Shown: piece by piece, positions 6,629 to 8,877 of the stretch | Position numbering within the stretch: the first letter of the stretch is position 1 | Layout of the letters: each line of letters opens with the position of its first letter | The notes under the pieces: model-generated | Told to the model about the DNA's origin: nothing | Databases searched by the model: none | Seen by the model: the letters and a program-made list of their open reading frames with translations, nothing else | DNA from: Beijerinckiaceae bacterium | GTDB lineage: Bacteria; Pseudomonadota; Alphaproteobacteria; Rhizobiales; Beijerinckiaceae | Direction: 5' to 3' | Length of the DNA stretch: 8,877 bases | Assembly: GCA_947380915.1 (NCBI GenBank) | Contig: CANCSY010000124.1 | Location: forward strand, 1-8,877 | Position numbers and translations under genes: made by a program

Positions 6629-7003
6629 CTAGTCGAAGAGCGCTTTGGTCTCGCCGGACCTGGCGTTGTAGCGCAGGGTGATGCGAGAGACTTCGCACAG
6701 GTTGATGTCGTGCCAGATGGCGCTGGAATCGTCCTCGTCATAGACGACCTTCAGGTCCCAGAGGCAGGTCTTGACCTTGGGCATGAAGTGAACGTTCTTG
6801 CTTTCCCCATCGCCGAAATTGTCGTCCTCGTCGGCCAGCAGGTCATCTTCCCATGAATCTGCATGGGAGGCGGAAAGATAGACGTCGCTGATGTCATAAC
6901 CGGTCTTGTTGACCAGGGTGAAGTCCTGCTTCGCCTCTTGCGCGGCGGCCGATCCGGCGGACACGGCGGCGAAAAGGGTGAAGGCGAGGGCGTATTTCAA
7001 CAT
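6629..7003 (-). CDS. Small exported acidic protein of unknown function
   Basis: The gene encodes 124 residues from an ATG read at 7003 downwards, with AGGAG just upstream. Residues 1-21 form a signal peptide (hydrophobic stretch, then AAA before Q22), so the mature protein of about 103 residues should be periplasmic or secreted. The mature part begins with a beta-rich pattern, FTLVNKTGYDISDVYLS (28-44), followed by a W-E-D-D segment rich in Asp and Glu (51-66). Then come KTCLWDLKVVYD (78-89), IWHDINLCEVS (96-106) and a last strand ITLRYN. Two cysteines, C80 and C103, could form a disulfide. I recognise the pattern as a recurrent small conserved protein in alphaproteobacteria, without a known function. 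The cluster of acidic residues could bind cations. It is transcribed alone, convergent with the antiporter and divergent from exoD. Confidence 0.82.
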   Translation of the reverse strand: MLKYALAFTLFAAVSAGSAAAQEAKQDFTLVNKTGYDISDVYLSASHADSWEDDLLADEDDNFGDGESKNVHFMPKVKTCLWDLKVVYDEDDSSAIWHDINLCEVSRITLRYNARSGETKALFD

Positions 7004-7108
7004 GAGGGCTCCTGGTCCTTGGCGCGGGGACGCGCGCCGAAGATCAAGTCCTTACCCGTGCTGGCAGAGGGCGGATAGGCGGAAATTTGATCATACCGCC
7101 AGCTCCAG

Positions 7109-7136
7109 CCTGGCGCCGTCGCCCTCCGGCGCCGGG
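7109..7136. repeat. Strong hairpin in the exoD upstream region
   Basis: CCTGGCGCCG (7109-7118) and CGGCGCCGGG (7127-7136) pair over ten positions with one T-G wobble around an 8-base loop. ATTT follows on the plus strand, which makes a short-range terminator for plus-strand transcription conceivable, but no gene upstream reads in that direction. It may be an operator or a relic. The structure is clear; the role is not. Confidence 0.5.
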
Positions 7137-7140
7137 ATTT

Positions 7141-7199
7141 GCGGCCATCCCAAGGCCTGGAAGCGTATCCAGCGCAGGGATCGGCCTTGGCGCGGCCAT
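7141..7199. repeat. Nested inverted repeats framed by a direct repeat, upstream of exoD
   Basis: GCGGCCAT occurs at 7141-7148 and again at 7192-7199. Just inside lie CCAAGGCC (7150-7157) and GGCCTTGG (7183-7190), a perfect 8-base inverted repeat. Within that is CTGGA (7157-7161) with TCCAG (7168-7172), a second stem with a 6-base loop. The right arm overlaps a possible -35 element (CTTGGC, 7186-7191) that has TAGAAG (7210-7215) 18 bases further on, so the element could be an operator for exoD or a structured leader. Confidence 0.45.
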
Positions 7200-7257
7200 G
7201 CGGGCGCGCTAGAAGACATTCCAAGCTTCTTGCCCGATCTCATTGGCGTAAAAATTC

Positions 7258-7842
7258 ATGCGGACGTCCGAATTATTGGCGAAGCTCGCTGGCGAGCCCA
7301 ACGATCGTCTGACCATCGCCGATATTCTGGCCGCGCTCGGAGACCGCTCCTTCGCCCTGCTCGTGGTGATTCTGGGCCTGCCCAACTGCATCCCCATGCC
7401 CCCGCCCATCCCGATTTTCTGCGCCCTGCTGCTGATTGGCGTGGCCGTGCAGATCGGCATGGGCCGCAAGGCGCCCTGGGCGCCGCGCTATGTGCTCACG
7501 CGCTCGGTGGCCCGCAAGGATCTGGCGAAAGCCGCGGGCAAGGCCATTCCGCTGCTGCAAAAGCTGGAACAGTTCAGCCAGCCCCGTTTCGACTGGCTGG
7601 GCCATCCCCGCGCCACCCTCGCCGTGGGCGCCTTGCTCATGGCGCTGGCGCTGGGCGTGCTGACGGCGGCGCCTTTCATCGGCCAGATCCCCTGGGGTTG
7701 GGCGGTGTGCCTGCTGGGCCTGGGCCTGGTGGAGCGGGACGGGCTGCTGATCGTCGGGGCTCTGATCCTGGGCGGCATAGGCGCCTTGCTGAGCGCGGGC
7801 TTCGTCTATGCGGTTTTCACCGCGCTGAAGAACCTCTTCTGA
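7258..7842 (+). CDS. exoD: ExoD-family membrane protein (exopolysaccharide synthesis)
   Basis: The 194-residue inner-membrane protein fits the ExoD family in length and pattern. The hallmark is LGDRSFALLVVILGLPNC (27-44) leading into a proline-rich IPMPPPIP turn (45-52) and a second hydrophobic helix to about residue 67. A basic linker (70-90) and two or three more membrane segments (about 120-140, 145-160 and 163-188) follow. In Sinorhizobium meliloti, ExoD is needed for normal exopolysaccharide, alkaline tolerance and nodule invasion; its biochemical role is unresolved. The ATG at 7258 is the first possible start after an in-frame TAA at 7249-7251, but no clear ribosome site precedes it, so translation may be weak or leaderless. 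It is divergent from the small exported protein, and the reductase gene follows 14 bases after its stop, suggesting an operon. Confidence 0.88.
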   Translation: MRTSELLAKLAGEPNDRLTIADILAALGDRSFALLVVILGLPNCIPMPPPIPIFCALLLIGVAVQIGMGRKAPWAPRYVLTRSVARKDLAKAAGKAIPLLQKLEQFSQPRFDWLGHPRATLAVGALLMALALGVLTAAPFIGQIPWGWAVCLLGLGLVERDGLLIVGALILGGIGALLSAGFVYAVFTALKNLF

Positions 7843-7856
7843 TCAGGAACTGACTC

Positions 7857-8834
7857 ATGGGCCTGCTGGTCGACGGAAAATGGACGCAGGACGAGGCGGG
7901 CGGCACGGACAAGACCGGCCGATTCCAGCGCCTCGCCAGCGTCCTGCGCCACTGGATCACCCCCGATGGCGCCCCCGGCCCCAGCGGCGAGGGCGGCTTT
8001 CGGGCGGAGGCCGGGCGCTATCATCTCTATGTATCGCTCGCCTGCCCCTGGGCCCACCGCGCCCTCATCTTCCGCAAGCTGAAGGGGCTGGAGGGGATGA
8101 TCAGCATTTCGGTGGTCAACTGGTTCATGGGCGAGGAGGGCTGGAGCTTCGCCCCCGGCCCGGGCGTCATCCCCGACCCCATCTTCGGCGCCAGCGCCAT
8201 GCACGAGGTCTATAGCGCCGCCCATCCCGATTACACCGGCCGGGTGACCGTGCCCGTGCTCTTCGACCGGAACACCCGGCGGATCGTGAATAACGAATCC
8301 TCCGAGATCATCCGCATGTTCAACAGCGCCTTCGACGGCGTGGGCGCGATAGCAGGCGATTACTATCCCGCCGATCTGCGGCCCGAGATCGACGCGCTGA
8401 ACGAGCGCATCTACGCCACGGTCAACAACGGTGTCTATCGCGCCGGTTTCGCCTCGACGCAGGCCGCATATGAGGAGGCGGTGATCCCGCTGTTCGAAAC
8501 TCTGGACATGCTGGACGAGCGGCTGGCGACCCGGCGGTATCTGTGCGGGGCGCGCATCACCGAGGCGGACTGGCGGCTGTTCACCACCCTGGTGCGCTTT
8601 GACGCGGTCTATCACGGCCACTTCAAATGCAACCTGCGGCGGATCTTGGATTATCCGAACCTGTCGGGCTATCTGCGCGATCTCTTCCAGACGCCGGGGG
8701 TCGCTGAGACCGTCGATTTCGCCCATATCAAGGGCCATTACTACCAGAGCCACAAGCGCCTGAATCCGTCAGGCGTCGTGCCCATCGGGCCCTTGTTGAC
8801 GCTGGATGCGCCCCATGGGCGCGAGGCTCTGTGA
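7857..8834 (+). CDS. yqjG: Glutathionyl-hydroquinone reductase (xi-class glutathione transferase)
   Basis: The 325-residue cytoplasmic enzyme removes glutathione from glutathionyl-hydroquinones, using a second glutathione, and so recycles quinones formed during aromatic breakdown or oxidative stress. Length and layout match the YqjG/PcpF/Ecm4 group. The active-site motif SLACPWAHR is at 60-68, with catalytic Cys63 as in Escherichia coli YqjG. The thioredoxin-like cis-proline is P133 in VTVPVLFD, and the NNESSEI motif (145-151) would hold the gamma-glutamyl part of glutathione. NNGVYRAGFASTQ (190-202) is a further group signature. The C-terminal all-helical domain includes TEADWRLFTTLVRFD (235-249). 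AGGAA (7845-7849) supports the start. It follows exoD by 14 bases and is probably co-transcribed. Its presence fits an aromatic-handling locus, but it is widespread and not proof of one. Confidence 0.94.
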   Translation: MGLLVDGKWTQDEAGGTDKTGRFQRLASVLRHWITPDGAPGPSGEGGFRAEAGRYHLYVSLACPWAHRALIFRKLKGLEGMISISVVNWFMGEEGWSFAPGPGVIPDPIFGASAMHEVYSAAHPDYTGRVTVPVLFDRNTRRIVNNESSEIIRMFNSAFDGVGAIAGDYYPADLRPEIDALNERIYATVNNGVYRAGFASTQAAYEEAVIPLFETLDMLDERLATRRYLCGARITEADWRLFTTLVRFDAVYHGHFKCNLRRILDYPNLSGYLRDLFQTPGVAETVDFAHIKGHYYQSHKRLNPSGVVPIGPLLTLDAPHGREAL

Positions 8835-8857
8835 ACTTGTGACCCGCGCCTGACCCT

Positions 8858-8877
8858 TCATTCAGCCGCGCGCTCGA
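8858..8877 (-). CDS. Possible 3' end of a minus-strand gene (cut by window edge)
   Basis: Read on the minus strand, the last 20 bases give E-R-A-A-E followed by a TGA stop at 8858-8860. This ending is common in alphaproteobacterial proteins, and the gene would be convergent with the reductase. Five codons cannot prove a gene or suggest a product; the 23 bases between it and the reductase stop show no terminator. Confidence 0.25.

Noticed and set aside
6906..7853. A 315-codon plus-strand frame overlapping the small exported protein gene and exoD
   Set aside because: It has no ribosome site or domain and is Arg/Gly/Pro-rich; both genes it overlaps have clear protein features.
1..8877. CRISPR array, insertion sequence, tRNA, toxin-antitoxin or defence system
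   Set aside because: No spaced repeats, transposase, terminal repeats, tRNA fold or related protein motifs were seen.

Overview
The window comes from a GC-rich bacterial chromosome, most likely an alphaproteobacterium, possibly Hyphomicrobiales. The reasons are the strong GC bias at third codon positions, a CTTGAC-type -35 element, an ExoD-family protein and the general style of the proteins. No ribosomal RNA, tRNA, mobile element or CRISPR array is visible, and the genus cannot be settled from this sequence.

Left part (1-2191). A thiamine-diphosphate (ThDP) enzyme, cut by the window edge, runs leftward. Across a 426-base divergent region rich in inverted repeats, a small single-domain cupin and a crotonase-superfamily enzyme run rightward. 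The crotonase resembles p-hydroxycinnamoyl-CoA (feruloyl-CoA) hydratase/lyase along its whole 276 residues. It keeps the catalytic Glu but has changed residues at the positions known to handle the phenolic substrate. These genes look like part of an aromatic or CoA-thioester catabolic locus whose exact substrate is unknown.

Middle part (2192-6541). A periplasmic binding protein of the FbpA/AfuA type and a fused double permease follow at operon spacing. Together they make two parts of an ABC importer, but no ATPase gene lies in the window. The binding protein lacks the tyrosine pair of ferric-binding relatives, so an organic anion is a better guess than iron. A DHA2-type drug:proton antiporter with a TTG start comes next.

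Right part (6542-8877). A small exported acidic protein is encoded on the minus strand, convergent with the antiporter. Divergent from it, after a 254-base gap with two notable inverted-repeat structures, come exoD and, 14 bases later, a glutathionyl-hydroquinone reductase with its catalytic Cys63. The last 20 bases may be the 3' end of another minus-strand gene.

A plausible reading is uptake of a plant- or lignin-derived acid, CoA-dependent side-chain cleavage, and nearby efflux and quinone detoxification. Only the gene families are well supported; the pathway is inference. No clearly new defence or mobile system was found. The points most worth a second look are the altered active site of the lyase-like enzyme, the ATPase-less importer and the structured intergenic regions.
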